Shown here: positions 31,662-43,345 of the stretch, piece by piece
How the letters are laid out: each line of letters begins with the position of its first letter
How positions within the stretch are numbered: position 1 is the stretch's first letter
Source of the DNA: Taudactylus pleione
Lineage: Eukaryota; Chordata; Amphibia; Anura; Myobatrachidae
Direction: 5' to 3'
Assembly: GCA_031769625.1 (NCBI GenBank)
Contig: JAUIMM010000121.1
Span: 6,596,001-6,660,000 of the forward strand
Length of the DNA stretch: 64,000 bases
The notes under the pieces: model-generated
The model's database searches: none
Told to the model about the DNA's origin: nothing
Seen by the model: only the letters and a program-made list of their open reading frames with translations
Program-made: the position numbers and the translations under genes

Positions 31662-31879
31662 CCTACCCATGGTCCCTCTACCTGAATTTCAGCGAGGCAG
31701 AGGGGCAACTCCATGCAACCGTATTTCAGAGTGCAGCTGCTCCTCTTGTAGCCCAGGTCAGATGTGTAGGGGGTGTGGTGATGATATGGACTAAAATGGA
31801 GCTCACATCCACTAAAGTGGACAATGAATGCCCAATCTAACAGGAAGCGCAGCTGTAATTTATACACAACACAGGATGG

Positions 31880-32090
31880 GATGACAATATAGACTTGGGT
31901 GATGGTATAACCTGGGGTGATGTATACATCATCCTCTTCACACAATATTAATTTGTCCCCGCTGGAATCCACCATTACAAGTGCCTCTGTAATTTTTGCA
32001 CATAATTGACGGTAAAGGTTTTTCTCATAGAATTTGAAGTTAATTTTGATGGACATCATCTTTTCCACATTTTGGGGAAGCAGTCTCAGG
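31880..32090 (-). pseudogene. hAT transposase C-terminal fragment
   Basis: On the minus strand LLPQNVEKMMSIKINFKF and VDSSGDKLILCEEDD match the end of the transposase encoded by the complete element (63118-63255). The tail after this is unrelated. It is a short inverted piece of a hAT copy, adjacent to but in opposite orientation from copies A and B. Confidence 0.8.
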
Positions 32091-32472
32091 ACCTGATTCA
32101 GACCCGCTCACGAGCGCATAGTGGGTCTGAATATATTCACTGCCTACCCTGTCTACTTAATTTAAGTGTAAGTCACATGACTCATCCTATACTAACTACC
32201 TAACGATATACTGATTATTTAACAATAACACAAGCTGACCCATGCTATATTAATAAGTATAGAGATTATTTAATAACAATATGAGATGATATAATGTCAT
32301 CTACATATGATCTGACAAGTATTATACCTATATCTTATGAAGTGTGATCTCATATCTAATATATGGTATATGATTATTTGAGATTACATCACTATGGTAT
32401 ACTATTTCTACGAAATTATATGAATGATAACCATGCGCATAGTATATAATAAATAATTAGTATACTATTAAT
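32091..32472. other. Fragment of the hairpin-family end, then AT-rich sequence
   Basis: GGACCTGATTCAGACCCGCT with GAGCGCATAGTGGGTCTGAA (32091-32130) resembles the first hairpin of the train at 29739. The following ~340 bases are AT-rich and unassigned. Confidence 0.5.
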
Positions 32473-33570
32473 TAGGGATGAGCGGGTTCGGATTTCTGAA
32501 ATCCGAGCCTCCCGCGATCCGAGTCGGGAACAGAGTCCGGCTCGTGTTTGCCCGCCTGACTCGGAACTGAAATCGAGGCAAAACGTCATCATCCTGCCTT
32601 CCGGATCTCGCGGGTTTTGGATTTTATAAAAGGTCCCCGCGTCGGCGCCATTTCTCACTCTGGCTGGGCTGTGTTGTGTTGCTGTCATAGGGGCTGGCTG
32701 GGCTGTGTTGTGCAGTCAGTTGTCCATAGGGGCTGTGTCCACTCCAAAGTCTATCGGGGCTGGCTGGATTGTGTTGTACAGTGTCCCATAAAGGCTGTAG
32801 ACCTAAAGGGGTGCTGTATTGTTATCCAGGGGGTGATCTGTCCATCAGGGGTGCTCCCCCAAAGTGCACTCCAACAAAAATAAAAAATTATTTTCTGTGT
32901 TTGTGAATTGTGTGTAAAGTGGCTGCACGTGCATCAACAAAGGAGCAGCGCCAAGCGTGCGCCTGTGTCCCATAAGTAAAGGGCCGGCTGGCTCATCTCT
33001 TAGAGGGTAGTGTAACCCCCAAACTGCACTCCAACAAAAATAAAAAATTCTTCTTTTCTGTGTTGTGAATTGTGTGCACTGTAGACGCACGCCCATCAAC
33101 AAAGGAGCAGCGCCAAGCGTGCGCCTGTGTCTCATAAGTCTGTTAAAGGGTGGTGTAACCCCCAAAGTGCGCTCCACAAAAAATAAACAATTCTTTTTTT
33201 TCTGTGTTCTTTCCCTACTTGGATGCTGTCACCAATGTAATCCTGCACCATTCTGTCAGTGGTGACAGTATCATATGCAGTGACAGTAGACATGTCAGAA
33301 ATTGTTGGCACGTCCTTCAGTCCGGACCAGATGTCCAAACCGGCCCTTGACTTATGACACAGGTGCACGCTTGGCGCTGCTACTGTGTTGATGCTACAGC
33401 GCACACAAGTCACAAACACAGAAAAAAAATAGTTTTTTATTTTTTGGAACACATTGGGGTTACACCACCCTTCAACAGATGAGCCAGCTGGTCCTTGATT
33501 TATGACACAGGCGCACACTTGGCGCTGCTTCTTCGTTAATGCACGTGCGGCTACTGCGCATACATATTAG
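32473..33570 (+). mobile_element. Rearranged hAT copy B (5' end, inverted transposase piece, inverted leader)
   Basis: Begins with TAGGGATGAGCGGGTTCGG, essentially the terminus of the complete hAT, followed by a TATA box (TTTATAAAAGG, 32624-32633). Next come leader units with GTGCATCAACAAAGGAGC (32930 and 33090). At about 33216-33350 a transposase segment appears on the minus strand, and from 33350 to 33570 leader-type units (complement of CAAGCGTGCGCCTGTGTC) also run in reverse. The copy is therefore a partial palindrome produced by rearrangement. No right terminus is visible. Confidence 0.75.
33216..33350 (-). pseudogene. Inverted hAT transposase fragment in copy B
   Basis: Minus strand shows LDIWSGLKDVPTISDMST and DRMVQDYIGDSIQVG, matching 62836-62965 of the complete element. 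It is only ~45 codons and is flanked by leader sequence on both sides. Confidence 0.85.
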
Positions 33571-33858
33571 AATTAAGATTGAGCGTTATTATTATTAGGG
33601 GTATTTATATAGATATTGTTTCCCTTGCAACAGATCCCCCTCTCTACTTTATGTCTCCAGGATCAACCTGGCTTGAATGTAGCAGCTGCAGGACCCCCTA
33701 CCTCCTACCTCCGCTGCCCGCTCCACTGTACAAAGATCTGCCAGCAGTGGCGGCGGTTACTCCGGCACTATGTTCTCCGCACCCCTCCTCCATCCTATGT
33801 CCCCTGCACTCACAAACTTCCCGGCCGGTCTCAGCTGCCATAGACTGCAGGACCCTCC
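33571..33858. other. GC-rich segment partly duplicated at 37246-37420
   Basis: TCAGCTGCCATAGACTGCAG, CGCTGCCCGCTCCACT and ATCCTATGT(C/G)CC phrases occur here and again just right of the inserted 3.4-kb element, indicating a direct repeat of ~200 bp in the target DNA. Open frames here have no domain. Confidence 0.45.
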
Positions 33859-34819
33859 ATCATATGCAGGGCCGGATTAACAATGGGGCGGATGGAGCTC
33901 CAGCTCCAGGCCCTCCCATGAAAATAGGCCCACTCCACCAAAGAGGATCCGCTGGAGACAGGAACAATTTTTTTTCCTGTTAGAACAAGCGGAAGTCCGA
34001 GGTCCTCCCCTTTCAAACTGCACCCCCAACTACCATCTCCAGCCCACACCCCCCTCTCAATCCCACCCACCCGGGAGAACTTTCTCTGAATCCTGGCTGC
34101 CTGAGCGGCGCAGTGGAAGGCTTCGCTTCACAAGCCCTCCCTGCGCCACATAGCGTACCTCATCTCCTCCTCTACACCATGTGATGTCAAGCCTCGTGAC
34201 GTGACATAGATGCTACCGCGCGGCCTGCGCCGGGCTCTCATGGTGGACTAACAAGGAGACACATCTGACGCTGACAGCTCCTGACCTGACCTTCCTGTCA
34301 GTACCAGTGGGGAGAAGACCGGAGCCGAGGCAGAGGAACAGACAATAGAGAAGTTAAGTGAACTACATGAAGGGGGGAGCGTGTGCAGAGAGGGGGAAGG
34401 GGAGGAACACTATAATGGACACTGAGAGGGGGCATAGTAAATTGACACAGAGGGGGATGGCAGTGGCACATACTAATGGACTAAGAGGGGTGAGGACATA
34501 ATGGTGCACAACAGATGGGACATGATAAGACACAGAGGGGGGGGCATAATAATGCACACAGGGGCATATAAAAATGGATAGAGAGGGGGTTGTCATATAC
34601 TAAAGGACACAGAGGGGGCATAATAATGGACATAAAAGGGGGGGAATGGGGACAGAGATGGGGCACAATAATGGACTCGGGGGAATATAATAATGGACAC
34701 TGAGGGGGGGAATAATAATGGACACAAAGGGGGGGCGCATAATAATGACACAGTCGGAGGAGGACATAATAATGGACACAGAGGGGCAGGACTTAATAAT
34801 GGACACAGAGGGGCACACA

Positions 34820-35560
34820 ATAATGGACACGGGAGGGCATAATAATGGATAAAGGGTGGGAGGACATGATAATGGACACAGGGTGGGACATAATAATGGA
34901 CACAGGGTGGGACATAATAATGGACAAAGAGTGGGAGGACATGATAATGAACACAGGGTGGGAGGACATGATAATGGACACAGGGTGGGAGGACATAATA
35001 ATGGACAAAGGGTGGGAGGACATAATAATGGAAAAAGGGTGGGACATAATAATGGACACAGGGTGGGAGGACATAATAATGGACACGGGAGGGCATAATA
35101 ATGGATAAAGGGTGGGAGGACCTGATAATGGATAAAGGGTGGGAGGACATAATAATGGATAAAGGGTGGGAGGACATAATGATGGACACAGGGTGGGAGG
35201 ACATAATAATGGACACAGGGTGGGAGGACATGATAATGGACACAGGGTGGGAGGACATAATAATGGACAAAGGGTGGGATATAATAATGGACACAGGGTG
35301 GGAGGACATAATAATGGACATGGGAGGGTATAATAATGGATAAAGGGTGGGAGGACATAATAATGGACACAGGGTGGGAGGACATAATAATGGACACGGG
35401 AGGGCATAATAATGGACACAGGGTGGGAGGACATAATAATGGACACAGGGTGGGAGGACATAATAATGGACAAAGGGTGGGAGGACATAATAATGGACAT
35501 AAGTGGGGACATAATAATAGATACAGATTAGAAGACATAATAATGGATACAGGGGGGACA
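34820..35560. repeat. 27-bp minisatellite
   Basis: Tandem units of the type GGGTGGGAGGACATAATAAT plus GGACACA, about two dozen copies with variants (ACAAAG, ATAAAG, CGGGAGGGC). Because 27 is divisible by three, all frames stay open and give long repetitive pseudo-proteins on both strands. Confidence 0.95.
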
Positions 35561-35629
35561 TACTAATGGACACAGAGGAGCCGGAGAGAACATGATAACA
35601 GACACAGAGGAGGAGGAAGGGGGATACAA

Positions 35630-36030
35630 GACAGAACATACAGATGAGGGGGGTAGCACAAGACAGAACGTACAGATGAGGGGGTAGCACAAGACAGAAC
35701 ATACAGATGAGGTGGGTAGCACAAGACAGAACATACAGATGAGGTGGGTAGCACAAGACAGAACATACAGATGAGGTGGGTAGCACAAGACAGAACATAC
35801 AGATGAGGGGGGTAGCACAAGACAGAACATACAGATGAGGTGGGTAGCACAAGACAGAACATACAGATGAGGGGGGTAGCACAAGACAGAACATACAGAT
35901 GAGGTGGGTAGCACAAGACAGAACATACAGATGAGGTGGGTAGCACAAGACAGAACATACAGATGAGGGGGGTAGCACAAGACAGAACATACAGATAAGA
36001 AGGTAGCACAAGACAGAACATACAGATGAG
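35630..36030. repeat. 32-bp minisatellite
   Basis: About twelve near-identical units containing GTAGCACAAGACAGAACATA followed by CAGATGAGG. Copies differ mainly in the GGTGGG versus GGGGGG linker. Confidence 0.95.
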
Positions 36031-37245
36031 GTTGGGAGCTTAGTGCAACACATATAGTTATGGGGGGAGGGGTTAAACAATACAGGACATACAGACCAAG
36101 AGAAGTACAATCAGACATATCAAAGGATGGATGATAACACAAAGAAAAAATGTAAGATGGAAAGAATAATCTAAATAAAATGGATATTATGACTGCAATA
36201 GTAATATTAGAATAAAGGCTGTCTATCTGAATATACTGTATAAAGCCGAGAAGGTAAATGGACTTCGTCAGAATAGATAATTGTCAGTTACTTATTATTA
36301 CTTTACCCCATTTACCTTCTCTATGAGAATTTTTGAGGTCAATATATTTAGATAGCATTTACACTAACATTATTATTACAAGCATAATATATATTCTGTT
36401 TATGTGTGTATATACTGTATTTGTGCCATTTTTTCCTTTGCATTTTGTGTACCCCCTTTTAAAATGGTCTACCCCTGTGTCCCAGGCCAGTGACAAAAAG
36501 ACAGCCATAGAGAAGCTTCTGCGTAATGCAGCTAGCAGGAGGAGGAGTGAATAACAACAGGCCCACTGAGAGGTAGGACTATTTAATTTAAGAAATTAAA
36601 ATGTTATAAATTTAATTTGGTGTTTTTCTTTTGATGTCAGATTTTGAAAATGGTATTGTGTGTCTGTTATGTGGTCAGGGCATGATGATGAGTGAGGGGT
36701 ATATCAGTGTGTCAGCATTAGGGTCAGGGAGTGGTGGTGAGAGGAATTAAAGATGGTGAAATATGGGATCGATGAGCGATAGTGAATGATGGGTACTTCA
36801 GTGTTTGAGAGATGGTCTCTATGAATGGTAGTGGGTAAGAGGTTCAATATACAGCATTGATTGATGGGCGAAAGGTATTTCAGTGGGTGGTAGGTAAGGT
36901 AGTGTATACAGGCAGCAATACTTACACCTGTGGCTGCACAAAGGTGATGCGATAGGTGACTACTATTGGCCTACTAAAATACGGTTGTGTGGGGGGGAGG
37001 TGGGGTCACAAATATATATGTGAAGAGGAGTGGGTCATTGGGGTGGTGGAAGGTAGGTGCTAGCTATGCCCATCATGGTGCTCTCCACACCCCCTGTACA
37101 GACCACTCCCCAACACTCGTCACGCCCCCACATCATTAGTCACACCCCTGTGACACTGGTCACACCCCTGCGGCAACATACAATAGGCCTTTCATAAATT
37201 TCAGCTCCAGGCCCATTTGGACCTTAATCTGGCACTGATCATATG

Positions 37246-38055
37246 TCCCGCACACTCACCACTTTCCTGGCCAGGTTTCAGCTGCCATAGACTGCAGGAC
37301 ACGCTCCCTCCCCCGCTGCCCGCTCCACTATACAGAGATGGATCTGCGTCAGTGGTGGTGGCTCCGACCACCCCCATCCTATGTGCCTTGCACTAACCAC
37401 CTTCCCCCCGCCCAGTCTGTCCTGGACACAGTGGCTCAAGGACGGTTAGGCAGAGGGGGCTGTAGACTTATTTATTATTATTATTTTTTTTACTTTTCTA
37501 TTTTCTCGCTGCCGCATTCTGCAGCTGCTGGGAAATGTATCTCCTCAGTATGTTCCCAGCGGTGACACATGTAAGTTCTTCTTCTATTAACTGTTTATAG
37601 TAAATACACAGTTAAGTGAAGGAGCACTAACAAGTGTCACCGCCAAGAACAGAGGGGAGACGCTGCCTGGCAGCATCAGCATGCAGCAGTGGGGTGAACA
37701 GACAGCCAGAGCTGGAAGATGGAGCCTGAGAAGAGACCAGGGAGTGCCGGAGGGAGCCGAAGGAGGACCTACCCAGCTGACAGCAGGTAAGTATCACCTG
37801 CTATACGCCACCTCAGAGTGGCGTATAGTACCACCATCAGTTTCCGAAAATACATAATTTTCAGAATTTGATGAATAACCTAATTTCCAAATCCCCATAC
37901 TAATGTATGGGGAGTGTGGAAATTAACACAGGTGGACTTAACCAGGAGATATCAGTTATATCTCCTGTATTAAGTGTGTTAATAAATACTAAAATAACGG
38001 TAATTAAGGAAAATGTCCTTTAAAACCGTTATTTTAGTGTTGATGTATAGGCCCC
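37246..38055. other. No gene; GC-rich DNA and a hairpin-bearing tail
   Basis: The first ~180 bases duplicate 33571-33858. CTATACGCCAC (37801-37811) and GTGGCGTATAG (37818-37828) form a perfect hairpin. The end ATGTATAGGCCCCTA suggests a MITE terminus next to the satellite, but the partner end is not clear. Confidence 0.4.
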
Positions 38056-38882
38056 TATGTATCTATTTTTCTATCTATCTATCTATGGCTATCTACTGTA
38101 GCTATTCTATCTACCCATCTAACATTATTTTTAGATAACATAAATGTTAAAATAAGCGTACAGTGAGATGTCATATCACCATGCTCAACTTATCAAACCA
38201 ATGCAGTGAGGTCACAAAGACTGTGTATGATGTAAGCCAGTCACATGACAAGCTTACTTAGGTGATAATTGGCATACTGCATGCATTTCTCCATTATTAT
38301 CTGTTTATTTTTTTCTATCTACTCATGTAACTTTAATTTCAGATTAAATTTATGGTAAAATAAGCTTACATTACACCATGAGATGTCATATCACTACATA
38401 ATGGTGATTGTAACAGTTCCACATCAAGCATAACCATTAATACCAGCACTGGGAGACATCAGAGAGGCTGCCAGTCATACGATAAGCCTGTTGAGGTCAT
38501 AAATCACAACAATCTATCTATCTATGGTTAAAATAAGCTTACCTGACTCCGATAATTGTCATATCACCAGGTATAGCCTCTCAGTGACTGTTGTATTCTA
38601 AGCATTGACTATGATTCCAAAGCTAAGTGACAGCATAAACAGCCTTTATGATGTCAGCCAGTCACATCTGCTCAAGGGATAAATCAAAACCTACTTTCAT
38701 TACACAATAAATTTAGCTATCTCTGTATCTATTTTTCTATCTATGGCTATCTAATTATTCTATCTACCCATCTAACAATATTTTTAGATAACGTAAATGT
38801 TAAAATAAGCTAACCTTACACCGTAAGATGTCATATCACCATGCTCAACTGATCAAGCCAATTTCAGAGTGACATCACAAAG
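38056..38882. repeat. Satellite block 3
   Basis: Two to three divergent units of the satellite (TTAAAATAAGC, GATGTCATATCACCATGCTCA, GTAAGCCAGTCACATGACAA, GGGAGACATCAGAGAGGCTG). It is broken at CACAAAG|GACTCTATTTACTA, where the element starting at 38883 is inserted. Confidence 0.9.
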
Positions 38883-39268
38883 GACTCTATTTACTACAAT
38901 CCACATTTTGAATGCAGATTGTAGTGTGATATTACCGACTGAATTCGCATTGCGAATTCAGGCAATATCACAGGGATCTACTAAAAACAAAGCTCTGTCC
39001 CTGCGAATCCCTTCTGCAGCTTTATCACGGTATTTTCGCAAAAAATACTGTGACAAGTGCCCGCGCATGCGCCGACTGTCTAAGTCGAATAATTGCATAT
39101 GATCGCAATACAATTGTTATCTGACGATTTAGTTGTCTGCTCATCTGATTTATGTTGGTGCAATTCACGATGCACCTTTGTGTACGCATGCATCCTTGAG
39201 TGCACACGCACCTACGCACAACGCAAACTAGCAAAACTACACAATATTCTCACACTTACACATACAAT

Positions 39269-39281
39269 AACTTATAAAAAG
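39269..39281 (+). promoter_or_regulatory. LTR TATA box
   Basis: ACTTATAAAAAGG, retained identically in the 3' LTR at about 47585-47597. Confidence 0.5.
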
Positions 39282-39535
39282 GTTCCTCCACATTAAAAGT
39301 AATATTAGAGGTTTTATTAGCTAATACTTATGTTATGAAATGTATATATGATATTTAAGGTATAGAGACTAGGAGACAAGTCATGTTTGGTACCATTCTA
39401 AATCACTGTTTATTTGCAGATCTCCGGTTCTATCAGCAAGGAAATCGCATCGTGCGTCTGCAAGATATGAATTATATGAAATTAGTTGTTAGAATGTAAA
39501 GCTGTATGCAGTGTCTTTTGACTAGAACTTTAAAC

Positions 39536-39686
39536 TAGGGATGTGCAGGCTCGGTTTTACTCGGATTTACTTGGTTCTTATCGCCACTTTACCGCAAATT
39601 TGGATTGATTATTTTGGCTATCCAAAACACATGATAGGCGATAGCCAATAAAAAGATCCGAGTAAAACCGAACCCGCTCACCCCTA
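39536..39686. mobile_element. 151-bp hAT MITE inside the 5' LTR
   Basis: Identical octamers CTTTAAAC at 39528-39535 and 39687-39694. The 3' LTR shows the unoccupied site (AGTTTAAACCAG near 47841). Termini TAGGGATGTGCAGGCTCGG and, inverted, TAGGGGTGAGCGGGTTCGG are essentially those of the complete hAT at 58863-63988, so that family's transposase is the plausible mobiliser. Confidence 0.95.
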
Positions 39687-40108
39687 CTTTAAACCAGTTC
39701 TTCGGCGGGAAAACCACACAAAGCATTTGCTGAAGAGTAAAGACATAACCCAAATGACATCATATGAACTGACCTATGACCTGCATCGATACAGAATGTC
39801 CAGGAGCAAGAACCAATGAAAACATGACACCTAGTTTTTTTGTTTGTACTAAACTTTGTAAGGTATATAGCCCGAGTACGGATGCCACTCTCCAGCCATT
39901 CTCCTTGGATGATCACAGACCTCTGGATTGATGACTGTAGACTGGTGACCAGTGCGCGTGCATATGTATCTTGTATTATACTCGCTCATTGTCTAGATCA
40001 CAGCGTGGTATACTTGTACTTTTAACAATATAACTTTTTTTGCGTTGGAAACACAATCAGCTTGGAAAGCAATTATTTTCATTGTAGCGATTAGTTAGGA
40101 TCGATAGA

Positions 40109-40117
40109 TGGGGGCTC
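40109..40117 (+). promoter_or_regulatory. Possible retroviral primer-binding site (partial match)
   Basis: TGGGGGCTC two bases after the 5' LTR equals the first nine bases of the proline-tRNA primer site used by many gammaretroviruses. The following bases do not continue the match, so the identification is tentative. Confidence 0.4.
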
Positions 40118-40929
40118 ACAGCTGATATCACGTCACCGAAAGTCGCACGATAGAGTACGGATCTTGATTCCGCAACAAAGGGTGGAAAGGCGCCATACGC
40201 AGGTAAGAACGCACTGTGTTCAAAACCCTGCTACCATTCAGTGTTGTGGAATCGATGTCCTTTATTGTGTGATTTTAAGGGGTGCAGATCAGGGACCTGG
40301 GGACAAGAGAGGAAAAAAATTGGTTCTTTTATTGTCTGTTCAAGCTTTGTGTTAGTCGCATTACTGTGTATACGACTAGTCACATAATAGCTTAATTTTC
40401 ATTTTGCACTTGTGTGTCAGTCGCATTATTGTGTATGCGACTAATCACACAATAGCGTACACGTGTATCTGGTAATACTGCTTTGGGTTTAAACAGTCAT
40501 TTTTGATAAATAGTCTTATTTAATGCATAGCGTGGTTAATTGGTTAACCAATTTAAATTGCAACTGCCAAATTTAAGTAAAAGTTTTTCTGTGCAGAAAA
40601 CAAAAGGTGCATGAAAGAGAATGTATGCTTGTGATGAATAGGTCACTGGCAGGACCTGGTGTAACTTGGTAGGTGTCTGACGAGGCAGGAAAACTACTGG
40701 GCCAGTGTATAGAGCAGGTACATTGTGGTATTTGGACAGCATGGTTGGGTAGACCGTGATTGTGACGGGTGGGTGGTGGAGTAAAATCACTGGAAAAGGT
40801 AAGCATTATTGTAACAAATACATGCTACCAGGAGAGAGTAACTCAAAAAGGGGAGGAGTGCGTACACGTAGCTCGTGAAATCGTGTACGGGTCGACATTT
40901 TTTAGCGAAGTTGCCAAGAGTTTTCTCAG

Positions 40930-41130
40930 ATGGGAGCTAAGCAATCGCTAGTCATGGTTGACGATAGAATGCTCATGAACGGACCAACAGGATTGGCAAG
41001 GCATATAATGTATACAAAGTATGGGGCGTATGCAACTGCATACTGTGATGTATGGGTTAAGATGACCGAGGTATGTGTGAAGCCTTTCCCTAAAATTGGC
41101 AGTTTCGATTTAGAGGTGCTAAATAAATAA
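40930..41130 (+). pseudogene. Retroviral gag, matrix-like N-terminus
   Basis: Short frame starting MGAKQS, a typical N-myristoylation signal of Gag, placed ~820 bases after the LTR as expected for a leader plus gag start. It stops at 41130 and the rest of gag continues in another frame, so it is separated from the capsid by a frameshift and stop. Confidence 0.65.
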
Positions 41131-41197
41131 TTTAAGAGATAGAATATGTGTAGTCAAATCCCTGAAGACACGTGTAAAGTACAATGACTGTTAAACA

Positions 41198-42357
41198 TTG
41201 TGGCAGCATGAGGGAAACATGTGGCTGAGTGGCGTGAATGCGACGCAAAACAGCGTTATGCGCGCTACACAAGGGAATGCGTGCGTGACGCAAAACAGCT
41301 TCGTGTGCGCACCTCATGGGAACGCGCACACACCGCAAGGTAGTGCTTCCAATAGCAAAGGGAATAGCACATGCACACCACCACCACCGCCTTATGCGGT
41401 GGAAGGTGGAGATACAGCCGATAATAAAATGTATAAAAATGTAACAAGTCATTTGTACCCTGACCTGAGTAATTATAAGGAAGATGTGTATATAGATGAT
41501 GAACCTGTTGTAGTGTCAGACATTTCACATGCAGTAAATCTGTTAGAAACAGCACTGAACTCAGAAAGGGAAGTGATCCAACCAGCTGTATCAGCAGAAG
41601 GGATCCCATCAGTTGTATTAGCAGTAGAAATTGATGAAGGTAGTACAGTGTGTTGTAGTAACAGATTGAACCCCCAGAGTACTAAGGTAAAAATTCCCGT
41701 AGGTAATCTTAAAAACAGCAAAGTAGTAGGCGTCCATCCTGTCCCGACAATAACTGTTCCCAATGGGAATCCGAACTGAGATGGTGTAGTTCCCACGAGG
41801 GAAGTAACTATGCATTGTCCATGGACGAGGGCAGAGTTACGTTCCATAATGTCAGATTTCCCTGATCCTATTAAAGAATTAGCTAAGTGTCAGAAATTTG
41901 TTGAGGATTTGGGTAATGCACACGAGCTAACTAACAAAGATTGGTGAGTGGTATTACGGGCATGTCTTCCCTCCAATACCGATGTTAAAAAGTTTATCAC
42001 ATCTTGTGTATTGGATGGAGATGTACCTTTAACTGACGAGGATAATCAGCAGATTATTACACGTATAGTCACACAATTAGCTGTATATTTTCCAGTGGTA
42101 GTGAACTGGAGTAATATTTTCACTATTAGACAGAAGGATAGTGAGTCTGCAGCAGAATATTTCACCCAAACACTGCAGACAATTACTTAGTACACTGGAA
42201 TAGAGGATATAAAAGATGGCACACAACACAGGAAAGTAGCTATCACGGTACTTATGGATGGTCTCAAAGACAACCTGAAGACCAGAGTTCAAACCTCTCA
42301 GCCTAACTGGAGAGGAATTACGGTAGACGTTCTCAGAGAGTCAGCTATAGAACATAA
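41198..42357 (+). pseudogene. Retroviral gag (p12-like and capsid region), three in-frame stops
   Basis: One continuous frame interrupted by stops at 41777-41779, 41944-41946 and 42188-42190. Early on it has PPPPPYAVE, containing the PPxY late-budding motif. The capsid part shows WTRAELRSIMSDFPDP and VVNWSNIFTIRQKDSESA, typical of gammaretrovirus-type capsids, and continues to about 42345. Nucleocapsid zinc knuckles are not found: the sequence changes to unrelated AT-rich DNA at about 42358. Old and non-functional. Confidence 0.85.
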
Positions 42358-42690
42358 TTTTTATGTCATTTTAATTCTTTTACATCTCATTAACACTTAT
42401 TGATTTATCTTTACACACCTATCCTTTAACACTTCACGATCACCTTTTTTCCCCTTTTCGTGTGATGCCCTGGGGATGGTCCTTGGCTGGAATTTTTTGG
42501 GGTGCCTTGCTTCTCGGACGTGAACCCCTTAATGTTAGGGACGCTGGTATAGAGGAGCCTTGACGTCGGCCCAGCGCTTATTCATATATTTGCAAATGTA
42601 TGTAAACCAATACCTCTGAATTTCTATTATCATGTAGGATTCAAGTATTTTTGATTTATCTGCAGTGTGCTGGGGGGCAATTTTCTTTTT
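42358..42690. other. Foreign segment replacing NC, protease and most of RT
   Basis: No retroviral signature. The sequence TTTTTATGTCATTTTAATTC to GGGGGGCAATTTTC occupies the position where the gag end, protease and first two thirds of RT should be. It may be a deletion filled by a non-LTR or other repeat fragment. I cannot classify it. Confidence 0.5.
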
Positions 42691-43345
42691 TCTGCAATCT
42701 TTTCAACCAGGCAATGGATCTGTTCTAATCCAATATGTAGACGGTTTATTGTTGTGCTCTGATTCGTTTATGTCATGTTTAAATGATACTAAACTGTTGC
42801 TTCATCTCTCACAGACAGGACACAAGGTTGCTAAGGAATAATTACAGCCATGCCAGACTAAAGTTAAATACTTGGGACACTGTCTAACCCAGGGCCTATA
42901 GCATTTGACAACCGACAGAATACAGGCCATACAGACCATGACACTGCCGCAGAACCAACGGCATATCCATACCTTCTCGGGCATGAGTGGATACTGCAGG
43001 ACATGGATGCCAGGTTTTTCTATTTTGGCCTTACCTTTGCAGGAATTGGTGTCATCCTCAAATCCCGACCGTGTCCCACACACTGAGGAAACAGAGCAGG
43101 CTTTCCTTAACCTTAAGGACAGTCTGACAAGAGCACCTGCATTGGGAATACCAGATTACGAAAAACCTTTTGATTTATATTGTACGGAGGCTGATGGTGT
43201 TCTCACACAAAAACATGGTGATGCTAGTAGACCTGTAGCATACTACAGTACACAATTGGACACTGTGGCAAGATCACTCCCAACGTGTTTAAGAAGTGTA
43301 GCAGCAACCACTCTTTTGGTCAGTAAGAGTGAGATTAGGCCATGA
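42691..43345 (+). pseudogene. Retroviral reverse transcriptase C-terminal part
   Basis: The frame begins with the end of the palm domain. The catalytic YxDD box reads YVDG (42734-42745), so the second aspartate is lost. Two in-frame stops follow (about 42837 and 42897). Then comes the thumb and connection region with FSGMSGYCRTWMPGF and LTRAPALGIPDYEKPF, characteristic of gammaretroviral RT. The frame ends at 43345, where the next domain continues in another frame. Confidence 0.9.

Larger units (their letters stand above)
33867..37237. mobile_element. 3.4-kb non-autonomous hAT-type element filled with minisatellites
   Basis: Identical octamers ATCATATG flank it (33859-33866, 37238-37245). 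Termini CAGGGCCGGATTAACAATGG and, inverted, CAGTGCCAGATTAAGG are of the same type as 31320-31661. There is no transposase-like domain on either strand. Roughly a third of the element is minisatellite (34820-35560 and 35630-36030). It was presumably mobilised by a transposase made elsewhere. Confidence 0.93.
39077..40106 (+). repeat. 5' LTR of the endogenous retrovirus
   Basis: About 870 bp of LTR plus a nested 151-bp hAT element. ACTTATAAAAAGG near 39269-39281 is a likely TATA box, and the same sequence is in the 3' LTR. Differences from the 3' LTR are scattered substitutions and a few short indels, meaning the integration is not recent. Confidence 0.93.

Noticed and set aside
35630..36030. 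CRISPR-like regular repeats
   Set aside because: Units are directly adjacent 32-bp tandem copies with no unique spacers and lie in a eukaryotic transposon.
34593..36110. 505-codon minus-strand open frame rich in Cys, Leu, Pro, His
   Set aside because: It is the translation of the 27-bp and 32-bp minisatellites; other frames on both strands are equally open, and no signal, domain or family resemblance exists.
37246..37800. Host exon in GC-rich DNA between elements
   Set aside because: No frame with a domain; much of it is a direct duplicate of 33571-33858 and the rest has stops in all frames at short intervals.
41265..41847. Minus-strand frames over the retroviral gag
   Set aside because: Antisense shadows of the gag frame, without domains.
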